Source of the DNA: Paracoccus sigandri
GTDB taxonomy: Bacteria; Pseudomonadota; Alphaproteobacteria; Rhodobacterales; Rhodobacteraceae
DNA length: 42,657 nt
Reading direction: 5' to 3'
Assembly: GCF_003709565.1 (NCBI RefSeq)
Contig: NZ_QNRC01000034.1
Location: 1-42,657 of the forward strand
Shown: positions 13,898 to 22,630 of the stretch, one piece after another
Layout: the number at the start of each line of letters is the position of its first letter
How positions within the stretch are numbered: the first letter of the stretch is position 1
The notes under the pieces: generated by a model
The model's database searches: none
What the model saw: the letters and a program-made list of their open reading frames with translations, nothing else
Told to the model about the DNA's origin: nothing
Translations under genes and position numbers: made by a program

Positions 13898-15907
13898 CTA
13901 CTCCGCCGCCACGCCTTCTTCTGCATCAAGGACCGAAATTCGTTCCTTGACCTCTTCACTCAGGTAGTCTGCGTTGATCGTGCGTAGATACCGCAAAGCT
14001 TCCTTGTCATTGGCCTGATACTCCAAGCGGCGCTTGTAAAAAGTCAAACGCCCTTCGGCCTCCTGGATGATCTCTCCCCAAGTCTTGGCCCAAACACGGA
14101 TCTTGATCGGGTCATCGATTTCGAGGACCAATCCACGAGGCTTGTCTTTTTGCCGCGCTTCGAACTCTGCGTCTTTTGTGAAGCGGTTCGCAACCGCGAC
14201 GAAGTCCCATTCCACGTTCGAGTGCTTGAAGCGGTCATCAAGCGCCACGGCCTTTGCGTACTTCTTGATTTGGTTGATGACGTCTTCGTTGAGGCTCTGA
14301 CTTGGGCGCTTTAGTTCTATGACAAGGTGTTTGCGCTCTTCGTCGGTGGCCGTAGGCATCCGGCAAGACAGCATCAGATCAACAATAGCGGCTTTGCCTT
14401 CGGCGTCGAGAACTGGTGCATTTGGCGCGAGTGTATCCCGAGCAGTGCCAGCGTCACTGTCGCTACCCAGCAATTCGATATGGCTTCGCAATACCGCGGA
14501 CAGATCCTCGTCGTCGTTCATCAGGTTGAACTTTTCTCCGAAAATCCATGTCTCTTGTGCAATAATCCGGTGAAGCTGCGACCGTTCGAGCAGCTGACGT
14601 TTAGACTTTGGGTCAAATACCAGAATTTGCAGGGCTCGCAAAAACTCGAGGCGATCGGTGACAGCTTTTGCGGCATTGATAACAGCTGTAAGCGAAGTCT
14701 TTCGAAGAAGGTCTGCCAGCTCCTCCTGCTTCGCCTTGGGAAGGTCTACGACACTCTCCAGAATTGCGGGCAGGGCACCCGGTCCGGTTTCAATTGCCGC
14801 CTTGACGAGCTGAAGGATCAGCTTTTGCTGCTTGGACGGAGCTCTATCGAAATCAGGGCTATAGTCGGCCAAATTCAATGCGACGACATCAAAGACTTGT
14901 CTTTCGTTTATCTCGATGGGATCAGACGTTCTCCCTTCATAGGGATAGATCTTTGCGTCTTTCCATTCTTGGATTTTTCCACGTGAGCGCGCCGCTTCGC
15001 GCTCACGAAAGTGCTCGCGTAACTTGGCTTTCGCCGCATCGACAAGTGCCATGGACGGTGGATCGAGCTCTACCAGCCCTTCTGTATTATCATCCGCAAG
15101 GTCCTGAAAATGGTCTGCGGTCAAGTATGTGGTGAAGTCAAAGCCACGTGCATGAATTCCCGGAGCCATTTCGTGGAAACTGAAACGGCCGGGTAGGCAA
15201 AGCATCAGCTTCCGCTCGACCTTCTTTTTCCATTCAATGATGTCGAGCGTGGCTTTGTACTCATGGCCATCTTCGGTGGTCGCCGAAATTTCATAAGGCG
15301 TCACGTCACGAATTGCGTCCCGTGCGTCGATTTCTTCTCCGTCATAGATGATACGGAAAGCAGGGTCCTCGTAGAGCTGGAGCGCGAACACATCCCGAAC
15401 ATGCTCGGCAAACCCGTCTGCCGACCAAATTTCGAAATCTCGAACCACATTCTCGATTTCCACAGTGCAGCCTGTGCTTGAAGACGGGATTGTATCTGAA
15501 ATCGTGAAGCGCTTCAGATCCGATTTTTCACCACTGATCGAGAATTTCTTGCCGGCATGATAGGAAACCCACGTTACACGCTCGCCGAGTGCGAATGCCT
15601 TAAAACGTCCTTGCCCCTTTTCTCCATGAATTGCCCTGCCACCATCGGTCTTAATTGCACGCTTCTTCCAAGATCCACCCAATGATTTGAAGAATTTTTC
15701 GACCTCGTCGGCGGGAATGCCGATTCCATCGTCGACAACTCGAATGACGCCGAGCTTTGTTAGTTGACCCGCTTCTAGCTCAACCTTTACTTCGCGCGCA
15801 TCCGCATCGTAGGCATTCCAGATGAGTTCCGAAATGGCTGCTAGAGGTTTCGCAGTAGTAATTCGCTGAATATGGTCATTTTCAACGTTAACTTCAATTT
15901 GCTGCAC
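13898..15907 (-). CDS. GHKL (Hsp90/MORC-like) ATPase fused to a PD-(D/E)XK-like nuclease
   Basis: Encodes 669 residues. N-terminal GHKL ATPase: N-box SELIWNAYDADA (E27, N31), G1 box DDGIGIP (59-65) and G2 box HGEKGQGRFKAF (94-105). A long middle region of transducer-like and helical segments follows (about 200-480). Near the C-terminus, VDLML (D510), VIELKRP (E531, K533) and a following QIKKYA give the D...ExK layout of restriction-like nucleases. Prokaryotic MORC-like ATPases occur in restriction and conflict systems, so an ATP-gated DNA-cleaving defence protein is likely. It converges on the HEPN pair and shares its lower GC content. The exact system type is unknown. Confidence 0.8.
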   Translation of the reverse strand: MQQIEVNVENDHIQRITTAKPLAAISELIWNAYDADAREVKVELEAGQLTKLGVIRVVDDGIGIPADEVEKFFKSLGGSWKKRAIKTDGGRAIHGEKGQGRFKAFALGERVTWVSYHAGKKFSISGEKSDLKRFTISDTIPSSSTGCTVEIENVVRDFEIWSADGFAEHVRDVFALQLYEDPAFRIIYDGEEIDARDAIRDVTPYEISATTEDGHEYKATLDIIEWKKKVERKLMLCLPGRFSFHEMAPGIHARGFDFTTYLTADHFQDLADDNTEGLVELDPPSMALVDAAKAKLREHFREREAARSRGKIQEWKDAKIYPYEGRTSDPIEINERQVFDVVALNLADYSPDFDRAPSKQQKLILQLVKAAIETGPGALPAILESVVDLPKAKQEELADLLRKTSLTAVINAAKAVTDRLEFLRALQILVFDPKSKRQLLERSQLHRIIAQETWIFGEKFNLMNDDEDLSAVLRSHIELLGSDSDAGTARDTLAPNAPVLDAEGKAAIVDLMLSCRMPTATDEERKHLVIELKRPSQSLNEDVINQIKKYAKAVALDDRFKHSNVEWDFVAVANRFTKDAEFEARQKDKPRGLVLEIDDPIKIRVWAKTWGEIIQEAEGRLTFYKRRLEYQANDKEALRYLRTINADYLSEEVKERISVLDAEEGVAAE

Positions 15908-16044
15908 TGATCGGGCCTCGGGGTGCGTTCAAGTCCTGAATTAGTCCCATGTGCCGACCGTGTTTTCAACCTGAAAGAACAGCTTCCTCCCTCGTTTCAT
16001 CGCGAGATCGGTCGAAGTCGGTGCGTCCAGAATGTTGCCTTGCC

Positions 16045-16109
16045 GCGTGCCGGCAGAGCGTGACATCCTGAAGAGAGCGGCTGCTTTTTTCGCGCGCGAG
16101 GTGATATGA
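16045..16109 (+). pseudogene. orfA fragment of the IS3-family element
   Basis: The frame ending at TGA 16107-16109 reads AERDILKRAAAFFAREVI, the usual C-terminal region of IS3 OrfA. The upstream part is missing. Its stop overlaps the orfB ATG (ATGA), as in intact IS3 elements. Confidence 0.65.
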
Positions 16110-16862
16110 GGTTCGCCTTCATCGCCAAGCATCGCCACATCTGGCCCGTCAGCTGGCTGTGCGAGGTCTTGGCTGTGTCCCGTTCTGGATTTCACGCCTG
16201 GCTCAGCCGTCCGACCAGCATCCGCGAGATCCATGACGCGAAGATCGTCGCAGCGATCGAGACGAGCTTCAAGATCAGCGACCGGACCTATGGCGCACGC
16301 CGCGTCTGGCGGGATGTCCTGGAAGAAGGACTGGCCTGCGGGCTTCACCGGGTCGAACGATTGATGCGGATCAATGCCTTACGAGCGCGGCCCAGGCGTC
16401 GGGGAAAGCCCAGGGACGATAGGGAACGGTCGGTCATCGCCGACAATCTCCTCGACTGGAACTTTCAGGCGGACCGGCCGAACCAGAAATGGCTGGCCGA
16501 CTTCACCTACATCTGGACTGCGGAAGGCTGGCTCTACGTCGCGGTCGTGCTGGACCTGTTTTCCCGGCGCGCCGTGGGCTGGTCCATGAAGGGAAATCGG
16601 GATGCGTCGCTGGTTATGGATGCGCTTATGATGGCGGTCTGGCGACGCGGCAAGGCCGATGCTCTGCTGCATCACTCAGACCAAGGATCGCAATATACAA
16701 GCGAGCAGTTTCAAAGGCTTCTGGCCGACAATGGGATCACCTGCTCGATGAGCCGCGCGGGTAACGGATAATTCCGCGATGGAGAGCTTCTTCTCAACGC
16801 TGAAGACCGAACGGACAGCCATCAAGGTGTATCGAACTCGCAATGAAGCACGCGCCGACGTC
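16106..16862 (+). pseudogene. IS3-family transposase OrfB, frameshifted and truncated
   Basis: An integrase-core transposase starting at 16106. The first DDE aspartate (WLADFTYIWT) and the second (LHHSDQGSQYTS) are present. The frame then stops at TAA 16769-16771. Where the family reads GDCWDN, only one base lies between the Asn codon (16763-16765) and GAT (16767), consistent with a 5-base deletion. The restored frame continues DNSAMESFFSTLKTER, including the catalytic Glu, to about 16862, after which the usual YIERFYN end is absent. It cannot make an active transposase. Confidence 0.85.
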
Positions 16863-16879
16863 GGTCATTACTGAACAGT

Positions 16880-18853
16880 TCAGCGCCGCAATGCAGTTTC
16901 CTGATAGGTCCCGTCGGTCGCAGCCATCACGATCTCGTCCTCGACCATCCATCCGTTGGAAATCAGAAACCTGCGGATCGTGTCGGGGGCCTCGGAATAT
17001 AGCACAAGCGCGAGGCTCTCTTCTGCGCGAGTACAGGTGACATAGAGCAAGCGGCGGGTGCGCTCGATCGTGGTTTCCTCACCCGCGCTCGCCTTTTTCC
17101 GGGAGTCGTCGCTTAGGGGTTTCACGCCAAACAGCGTCTCATACGAGGCAAGGCCTTTGAAGCGTGTATGGACGTCGTCGGCGATCACCATGACCCGGGG
17201 AAATTCGAGCCCCTTGACCCCTTGGTGGGTGCCATAGGGGCTGCGGTCTTCGACATAGGCGAGGTAGCGCTCCACCTGGGAAAACGGGGCCTCAAGCGCC
17301 TGTGTCCAGGCCTCGGTGACGGTGGTTTCGGTGGTTGGTGTGGCCTCGGGCGCAGTCAAGTCCTGCACGTCAAAAGTGGGACCAAGCTCGGCAAGAATGT
17401 CTGCCATGTCCTGGGTCACGGGACTGTCGTCAGGTAAACAGGGCCGAAGCTGGTCGGGGATCGGGAACAGCCGGTGCTCGGCCACGACCGCTAACACTTC
17501 GGCACAACTCGGATCTCGTTCGTCCTTAAATAGCGTCATCAACGCTGCAACGCCCGCCCGCGCCACGTCGAGGCCAGTCACCTGGCCCCCGCGCCCCGTC
17601 CGGATACCTCTCTTATCGACCAGCGGTGAGCCGTCGCGCAGCACCGCCATTGCGGCAAAGGCATCCCCATTCCTTTGTGCCGTTACCAAAGGTAAGATCC
17701 GGTGGGTGAAAAGCCGCATCGCGGGCAAGGTGCCATCGCGAAACCCGTCCTTGAGCTTGTCGGGTTTGCTCAGGGGCTCAAACAGTTCACTAAAACTAAG
17801 ACGCGCGGCGGCCATGTGACGCTCGATTGTGAGGGTCTTGATCGCCTCCGCGTTCTGCCACGCGGCGTCTCCGGTGATGCGGGCCATCTCCGCCCGGGTG
17901 GAGGCTTCAAAGCCTGCGCGATCCGTGCCCTCGCTTGGCGCAAGAAAGACGCGCACGGTGCCACCCGGTTTGTCCTCGCGCGCCCGCTGCTGGCGGCCAT
18001 CATCGTCGCGCCGGATCGCATTAGCCAGGTCCACGATCCGCGCGCGGCTGCGGTGGTTCATCTGTTTGGCCGGCTGCGCGAAATCCCCCACCCGTTGGTC
18101 GAGATCGCGCAAACCATCGGTGTAAATGCGCTGCATCGTGTCCCCGAGCAACCCTAGGGCAATGCGGCCGCGATGGCGCGCCTCGAAGGTCAAAAGCGCC
18201 TCCATCAATGGTTTCATCGTGTCCTGGCTCTCGTCGATCAGGATGAACGGGTAGCGCGCCAGAACGATGTTCTGGAACGTCTCGCTTTCAGTCAGGAAAT
18301 GCGCGGCGAGCGCAATGACCTCGGTATGTTGCAGCGCATCGCGGCCAAAATTGTCCCCCACGGGCGCGTAGGTGAAGGCGCGGATCTCGGCCAGGCGCTC
18401 CAGCCGCTTTGTCTTGGAGGCCATCTTCTTGACGCGTTTGTCATGGGCGTCGGTGCCCGCCCGGCCCTTCGCATGGGCTGCCTGGATCTCGGCAATTTCT
18501 GTCTGCAAGCGGCTCTCCAGCCAGCCCCTAATATCCGCCGTGCGCTCCTCGATGAGCGACCAAGCGAAGCTGTGGATGGTCTGCACCTGAAACACCGGAT
18601 CAGCCTTGACGCGGCGCGTGATCTCATCTGCGGCGGCGTTGGTATAGGTAATCACGGCGACCTTGCGGCTGTGCTTGCGCAAGGTGGTCAGGGTCTGTGT
18701 GTCCAACCCCTCCAGTGCCTGCTTCAGAGAGCGCGTCTTGCCCGATCCCGCCCCGGCAAAGAGAAAGAAGCTGCGCGGCTGATCGAGGGACAGGCACGCG
18801 CGGATCGTCGCGTCAGCGCCAGCGTCGCGGGTGGCGTCTGTCACGTCTGTCAC
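16880..18853 (-). CDS. gajB: UvrD/PcrA-like superfamily 1 helicase, GajB-like
   Basis: Encodes 657 residues from a GTG at 18853 that overlaps the upstream stop by 4 bases (GTGA). SF1 motifs: Walker A GAGSGKT (34-40), motif Ia VAVITYTNAAADEI, Walker B FILIDESQDT (203-212), motif III GLLGDTMQRIY, motif V THQGVKGLEFPRVMV, motif VI RRLLYVTCTRAEESL. In Gabija, GajB assembles with the GajA nuclease and is activated by DNA ends. This protein is longer than the roughly 500-residue reference GajB. The order nuclease then helicase and the translational coupling support a Gabija-like system. Confidence 0.8.
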   Translation of the reverse strand: MTDVTDATRDAGADATIRACLSLDQPRSFFLFAGAGSGKTRSLKQALEGLDTQTLTTLRKHSRKVAVITYTNAAADEITRRVKADPVFQVQTIHSFAWSLIEERTADIRGWLESRLQTEIAEIQAAHAKGRAGTDAHDKRVKKMASKTKRLERLAEIRAFTYAPVGDNFGRDALQHTEVIALAAHFLTESETFQNIVLARYPFILIDESQDTMKPLMEALLTFEARHRGRIALGLLGDTMQRIYTDGLRDLDQRVGDFAQPAKQMNHRSRARIVDLANAIRRDDDGRQQRAREDKPGGTVRVFLAPSEGTDRAGFEASTRAEMARITGDAAWQNAEAIKTLTIERHMAAARLSFSELFEPLSKPDKLKDGFRDGTLPAMRLFTHRILPLVTAQRNGDAFAAMAVLRDGSPLVDKRGIRTGRGGQVTGLDVARAGVAALMTLFKDERDPSCAEVLAVVAEHRLFPIPDQLRPCLPDDSPVTQDMADILAELGPTFDVQDLTAPEATPTTETTVTEAWTQALEAPFSQVERYLAYVEDRSPYGTHQGVKGLEFPRVMVIADDVHTRFKGLASYETLFGVKPLSDDSRKKASAGEETTIERTRRLLYVTCTRAEESLALVLYSEAPDTIRRFLISNGWMVEDEIVMAATDGTYQETALRR

Positions 18854-21084
18854 AACGCGCCCTCCCCGCTCTTCAGCTGGCTTGCGAGCCAGGTAAGGCC
18901 GGTGTCGATATATGGCGGCGCGCGCAACGTCTTGATGTCTTTGATGTAAAGAAGATCCAAAGCAAAGGCAGCTTTGTCCGGGGACTTTCTTAGCCTTTCA
19001 AAAAGTGACTTCGCGAGGTCTTGAGGCGTGGGCGCGGTGGAGATGAACTCCGCAAAGGCACGGGTCATGCGGCAAGCCAGCTCGGCCTCTCCGGCTTCCT
19101 TCACCGCCTCCTTATTGGCGAGAGCAATAGCATCCTCGAAGGTGCTGGGCGTGATGTCCTTGGTCTGACCACCCTGCGTCACAGTTTGCGGGGTCTGGTA
19201 GCTGACAGCGATGGGGCGGTCGGGGGCGGTGTGACACACGGCCTTTGGGGGAGGGGCTAAAAGCAAGTCGATCTCCGCCAGCTTTGGGAGCCAAGCCTTT
19301 AGCACGTGGTTTGCGGTGGTTTGAGCGGTCCCGTAGCAAGGCAGGGCCGATTCTTTGACGACCTTACCGCCTTTATCAACCTCTGCCATCGCGTCTAGGT
19401 CGGTGATGATCAGTGTCGGCAGCCCTAGCGCCTCGATCAGAGGCCGCAACCGATGCGCGTGACTGCCCCCCAGTTCAAGGAAGGAAAGGTAGGCCGCAGC
19501 CAAGTCAAGGTAGTGATGTTGGATCAGGTGCGGCAGCAGGATCCGCTCTGCAGCACCCTCGATCACGATGATAGCGTCGGCGAAGAACAGATCGAAATGG
19601 GTGCTCAACAGATAGCGAGTCACGAAGCGTTGGGTTAGTGTGTCCCCGCCAAAGAGTCCCGTCATATTCGCCACAGCGGCAGTGGGCACAACTCCTTGAC
19701 CTGGCAGCTCGCGCTTGAAATAGCGCAGCTCCTCAAACGCTGCGGCGTGCGCGATATGGCCCGAATGGGTACTTACGACCAGCTGCGTGGTAAAGGCCGA
19801 GTCCTCCTTCTTCAGATCGTCATGGTTACGCAGTACCTTGTGGGCCCTGGCCATGAAGACCTGTTGTACCTGAACATGCAGATGCGCTTCCGGCTCCTCG
19901 ATCAGCACCAGTTGCAAGGGTTCGATGCCCCTGTCGTCCGAGGTCACCGCCTGTGATTTGAACTTGCCTACCTGCATCCAGTCATCCCGGAAACGCATGA
20001 GCTGAAACACCATGGAGATTAGGTTCTGGAAGCCCAGACCGTTGTAGCTTTCGGGCAGCTTCACCCCGGATGTGCCGCCCGAGATATCGTATTGTACAGC
20101 CGCAGGGTGATCGAGTCCGTCAATGGGTTTGATCTGCGTAGCAATGAAGAGCTTTGGATTGTTGAGTCCGCCGGGGTAGCCGAGCTTTTCGAGTTCCTCG
20201 ATGGCATTGGCGAAGCCAGTCTTGAGACGGGCGTTAAAGGTGGTCTCGGCATCATGAATCGCCTCAAGCGCTTTGACGTCGTCCGACGTTGGTTCCGTTT
20301 CGGGGTCAATATGTTTGCGGAAATAGGGCTGTATCTGGCTTGCGATCTTGCGGCTAGCGGCATGGACGAGCTCACCATCATCGCCTTTCCCGTCACCGGC
20401 ATCGGCGAACCCACGTTGCGCGTTAATCTCACGAATATGCAGGAGACCGGCAAATGGGTTGGGACCGATCCCCTCTGACAGGGGTGGCAGGGGCGGCGGA
20501 GACACTGCTCCAGACGCTGTAAAGCTTCCAGGGTCCAAAAGATGGGCGTTCAACTCGAACAGGTCCTTCAGGCGTTTGTCCAGAAATTCCCGAAAATCGC
20601 GCGGCCAAAGCGCAAAACCGTTGGCCGTTGCGCCATCCGGCTGCAGCGCCTCGGCGGCTCCGCGCGCGGCAAGGTAGCCCGCCTTGATGTCGGCCCCTTT
20701 CTTGGGCTCAAGGCGCAGACGTACGCCGAGCAGGCCGCCAGTCCAGGTAAGTGTGGGGATCAGATGCGCGACATGGTGGAGCTCTGACGTGTCCGCATGG
20801 AGCCAGACGTCGAGGAACGGAAGCTGGGCTAGGAGCGAGCTGAGATCCGCCTCGGCCTCCTGTGTCCAGGCGCCCGCGATCTGTTCGATCGCGGCCCAGT
20901 TTGAGGCTGTCACATCACGGGTGTCGATACCGCCGCGATCCTTGAGGAATTTGCGCAGCGCCTTCATGGCCGATGTCTTGCCGCTGTTGTTGGCCCCGAC
21001 GAGTAGCGTCTGCTTATCCGACATGTCGAGGCGGGCGCCACGCAATTTGCGAAAATTGAAGACTTCAATGCGTGTAAGTTTCAT
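18850..21084 (-). CDS. gajA: OLD-family ATPase with TOPRIM nuclease domain, GajA-like
   Basis: Encodes 744 residues. I chose the ATG at 21084 (MKLTRIEVFNFRKLRG, typical of the family) after CGAGGGGGA; a longer frame adds 27 atypical residues. ABC-type ATPase: Walker A GANNSGKT (30-37), Walker B LQLVLIEEPEAH (390-401), H-loop STHS (438-441). TOPRIM: Glu509 in VIEGAAERILLP and Asp562/Asp564 in ITDLDAM. Class 2 OLD nucleases sit beside a UvrD-like helicase, as here. GajA nicks DNA and is inhibited by nucleotides until phage infection depletes them. The protein is longer than the reference GajA (about 580 residues), with an extended middle region, so a Gabija relative remains possible. Confidence 0.8.
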   Translation of the reverse strand: MKLTRIEVFNFRKLRGARLDMSDKQTLLVGANNSGKTSAMKALRKFLKDRGGIDTRDVTASNWAAIEQIAGAWTQEAEADLSSLLAQLPFLDVWLHADTSELHHVAHLIPTLTWTGGLLGVRLRLEPKKGADIKAGYLAARGAAEALQPDGATANGFALWPRDFREFLDKRLKDLFELNAHLLDPGSFTASGAVSPPPLPPLSEGIGPNPFAGLLHIREINAQRGFADAGDGKGDDGELVHAASRKIASQIQPYFRKHIDPETEPTSDDVKALEAIHDAETTFNARLKTGFANAIEELEKLGYPGGLNNPKLFIATQIKPIDGLDHPAAVQYDISGGTSGVKLPESYNGLGFQNLISMVFQLMRFRDDWMQVGKFKSQAVTSDDRGIEPLQLVLIEEPEAHLHVQVQQVFMARAHKVLRNHDDLKKEDSAFTTQLVVSTHSGHIAHAAAFEELRYFKRELPGQGVVPTAAVANMTGLFGGDTLTQRFVTRYLLSTHFDLFFADAIIVIEGAAERILLPHLIQHHYLDLAAAYLSFLELGGSHAHRLRPLIEALGLPTLIITDLDAMAEVDKGGKVVKESALPCYGTAQTTANHVLKAWLPKLAEIDLLLAPPPKAVCHTAPDRPIAVSYQTPQTVTQGGQTKDITPSTFEDAIALANKEAVKEAGEAELACRMTRAFAEFISTAPTPQDLAKSLFERLRKSPDKAAFALDLLYIKDIKTLRAPPYIDTGLTWLASQLKSGEGAL

Positions 21085-21497
21085 AATATCGGTGTCCCCC
21101 TCGCAGGAATTGCTGCGCTGGTGTATGTATATATACTTGTCCTGCGGTTTTGTAGCCGTGCTCAACCGCCAGGGGCCCTGCCAGTCTTCACATGTCAGGC
21201 CATTCGCTTTGCGGGCTCACAGGGGGGCGGTGGAAATCGCATAGTGGGTGGTGGGCCTCTCACCGGCCTTGAGGCGCAACGCCGGAGGCCTTGGTGCCTA
21301 GTTTTTGGTCGCAGCCCGTCTTCCAGAGTGACGCGCTCTTGGATGCCCAAGGGCTCTCATGCTTTTGCAGCGAATGACGGCTTCCCGCCCTGCGGGCCTG
21401 GACGGCATCGGCGTGGTCGGCGCGCCTGCGGGCATTATCCACGCTGGCTGCGTCGCCGCCGGGCTGACCGCCATTGACGCTGACGCATAAGCACCAG
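21085..21497. other. gap upstream of the Gabija-like operon
   Basis: About 410 bases. A 10-base AT palindrome GTATATATAC (21127-21136) lies 43 bases before the gajA start and may overlap its promoter. A 43-codon + strand frame at 21359-21490 ends in GAPAGIIHAGCVAAGLTAIDADA, which reads like the tail of a real protein, but no upstream homology is visible, so it may be a gene relic. Confidence 0.35.
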
Positions 21498-21529
21498 GGC
21501 GGGCGGCGTCGCTGGTGGTGCCGCCCGCC
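21498..21529 (-). terminator. strong hairpin after the yjhQ-like pseudogene
   Basis: Perfect 10-bp stem GGCGGGCGGC (21498-21507) / GCCGCCCGCC (21520-21529) with a 12-base loop, starting 5 bases beyond the stop codon. There is no T-run, so termination is only likely. Confidence 0.5.
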
Positions 21530-21534
21530 GCGCC

Positions 21535-22044
21535 TCAGCTTTCGTAGAAGGCCGGTTGATAGGTCACGGCGCCCGAGGGCGAGACGGCGGCAAATGCCAG
21601 CGCCATGAAATACTCCGGCGGCACTCCTTCGAACGTCAGGCCCGGATCGACGGCAAAGCCGAAGCGCCGGTAATAGCCGGGATCGCCCAGCACCACGCAG
21701 CCCTGCGCCCCCATGTCGCGCAGCCGCGCCAACCCCTCGCGGATCAGGACACTGCCCGTGCCCTGCCCCTGCCGGTCGGGCCGCACCGAGACCGGACCAA
21801 GCCCGAACCAGCCCGCATCGCGACCGGCGATGGTCACGGGCGAGAAGGCGGCATGGCCGATGACCTAGCCGCCCTCCTCCGCGACCAGCGACAGGGTCAG
21901 CGTCCCCGCCGCCCTGAGGCCGTCGATGATCGCGCCTTCGGTGCCGGAACCATGCTCGGCCCCGGCGAAGGCCTCTTGCGTGATCTGGCGGATGGCGGCT
22001 GCGTCGGCCGGGGTTTCAAGGCGGATGTCCATGCTGGTCCTCAT
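21535..22044 (-). pseudogene. yjhQ: GNAT acetyltransferase, YjhQ-like antitoxin, interrupted by an amber codon
   Basis: Would encode 169 residues of a GNAT protein: MDIRLETPADAAAIRQITQ at the start, VIGHAAFSPVTIAG in the middle, the acetyl-CoA loop VSVRPDRQGQGTGSVLI, then DPGYYRRFGF. An in-frame TAG at 21865-21867 falls where the family normally has a charged or polar residue (EEGG-stop-VIGHAAFSP). The start at 22044 overlaps the yjhX stop as ATGA. In E. coli, YjhQ is the antitoxin of YjhX. Everything else in the frame is intact, so this is either a recent nonsense mutation, a sequencing error, or a readthrough case. Confidence 0.8.
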
Positions 22045-22304
22045 GATGTGCGGTTGTCGGGCTGCGAGCGGACCGCCCGGCGGCCCGTCCCCGAGATGCG
22101 GTAGGGGCCGGAGTTGCGCGACTCGATCAGCCGCTTTCGCCGCAGCCGCGAAATGATGTCGAGCGTGCAGCCCACCAGCAGCGACCCGTCATGGGTGAAG
22201 CAATCGGCCTCGATCAGCTTACCGTTGGATGCGCGCGTGTAGCGGATGAGACCGCCCTGCGCCAGCACGTGCAACACGCGCTGTTCGTCTTTCGAGATGT
22301 TCAT
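22041..22304 (-). CDS. yjhX: YjhX family toxin (TopAI, UPF0386)
   Basis: Encodes 87 residues from the ATG at 22304 (MNISKDEQRVLHVLAQGG), which matches the start of E. coli YjhX. Further family blocks are IRYTRASNGKLIEADCFTHDG, GCTLDIISRLRRKRLIES and PYRISGTGRRAV. YjhX binds and inhibits DNA topoisomerase I in E. coli and is neutralised by YjhQ. The frame is intact here while the downstream antitoxin frame is broken. The N-terminal part looks like a winged helix, so a DNA-binding role is also possible. Confidence 0.85.
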   Translation of the reverse strand: MNISKDEQRVLHVLAQGGLIRYTRASNGKLIEADCFTHDGSLLVGCTLDIISRLRRKRLIESRNSGPYRISGTGRRAVRSQPDNRTS

Positions 22305-22630
22305 GATGTTGCCTGTTCCAGAACCACAAAGCACCAGGCGAAGGAGCGCAAGCACTCGGCCCGGTTTGCGATCACCCCGGCATCCGGTGGCGATCAGTGG
22401 TTCTGCACAAGCTCCGACATCGACAATTCCCGGCTGGATTTAGGAACGAACCCATGGGTAATCGCTCTGCCATTGCGCGTCAAGAGAGCGGCCGCTGCAT
22501 GCCGCCTCAATCGAATGGCTGAAACATTCCGTATGTCTTCCGGCTCAACCCGACCGCACCGCAACCGAATGGTATTCGAAATGCTGCGTTGCCACGTGAG
22601 TTCTGCCCGATCGGCAAAAATGGGCGAACC
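22305..22630. other. gap between yjhX and the DUF6880 gene
   Basis: About 325 bases. A + strand frame crosses it but overlaps yjhX antisense and has no ribosome binding site. It should contain the yjhX promoter; I see no clear operator or RNA gene. Confidence 0.4.

Larger units (their letters stand above)
16045..16862 (+). mobile_element. IS3-family insertion sequence remnant
   Basis: Contains the 3' end of orfA, an overlapping orfB with a small internal deletion, and loss of the orfB 3' end. No terminal inverted repeats were found. Recognisable homology stops at about 16862, 18 bases before the gajB stop codon. It separates the GHKL-nuclease gene from the Gabija-like pair. Confidence 0.75.
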
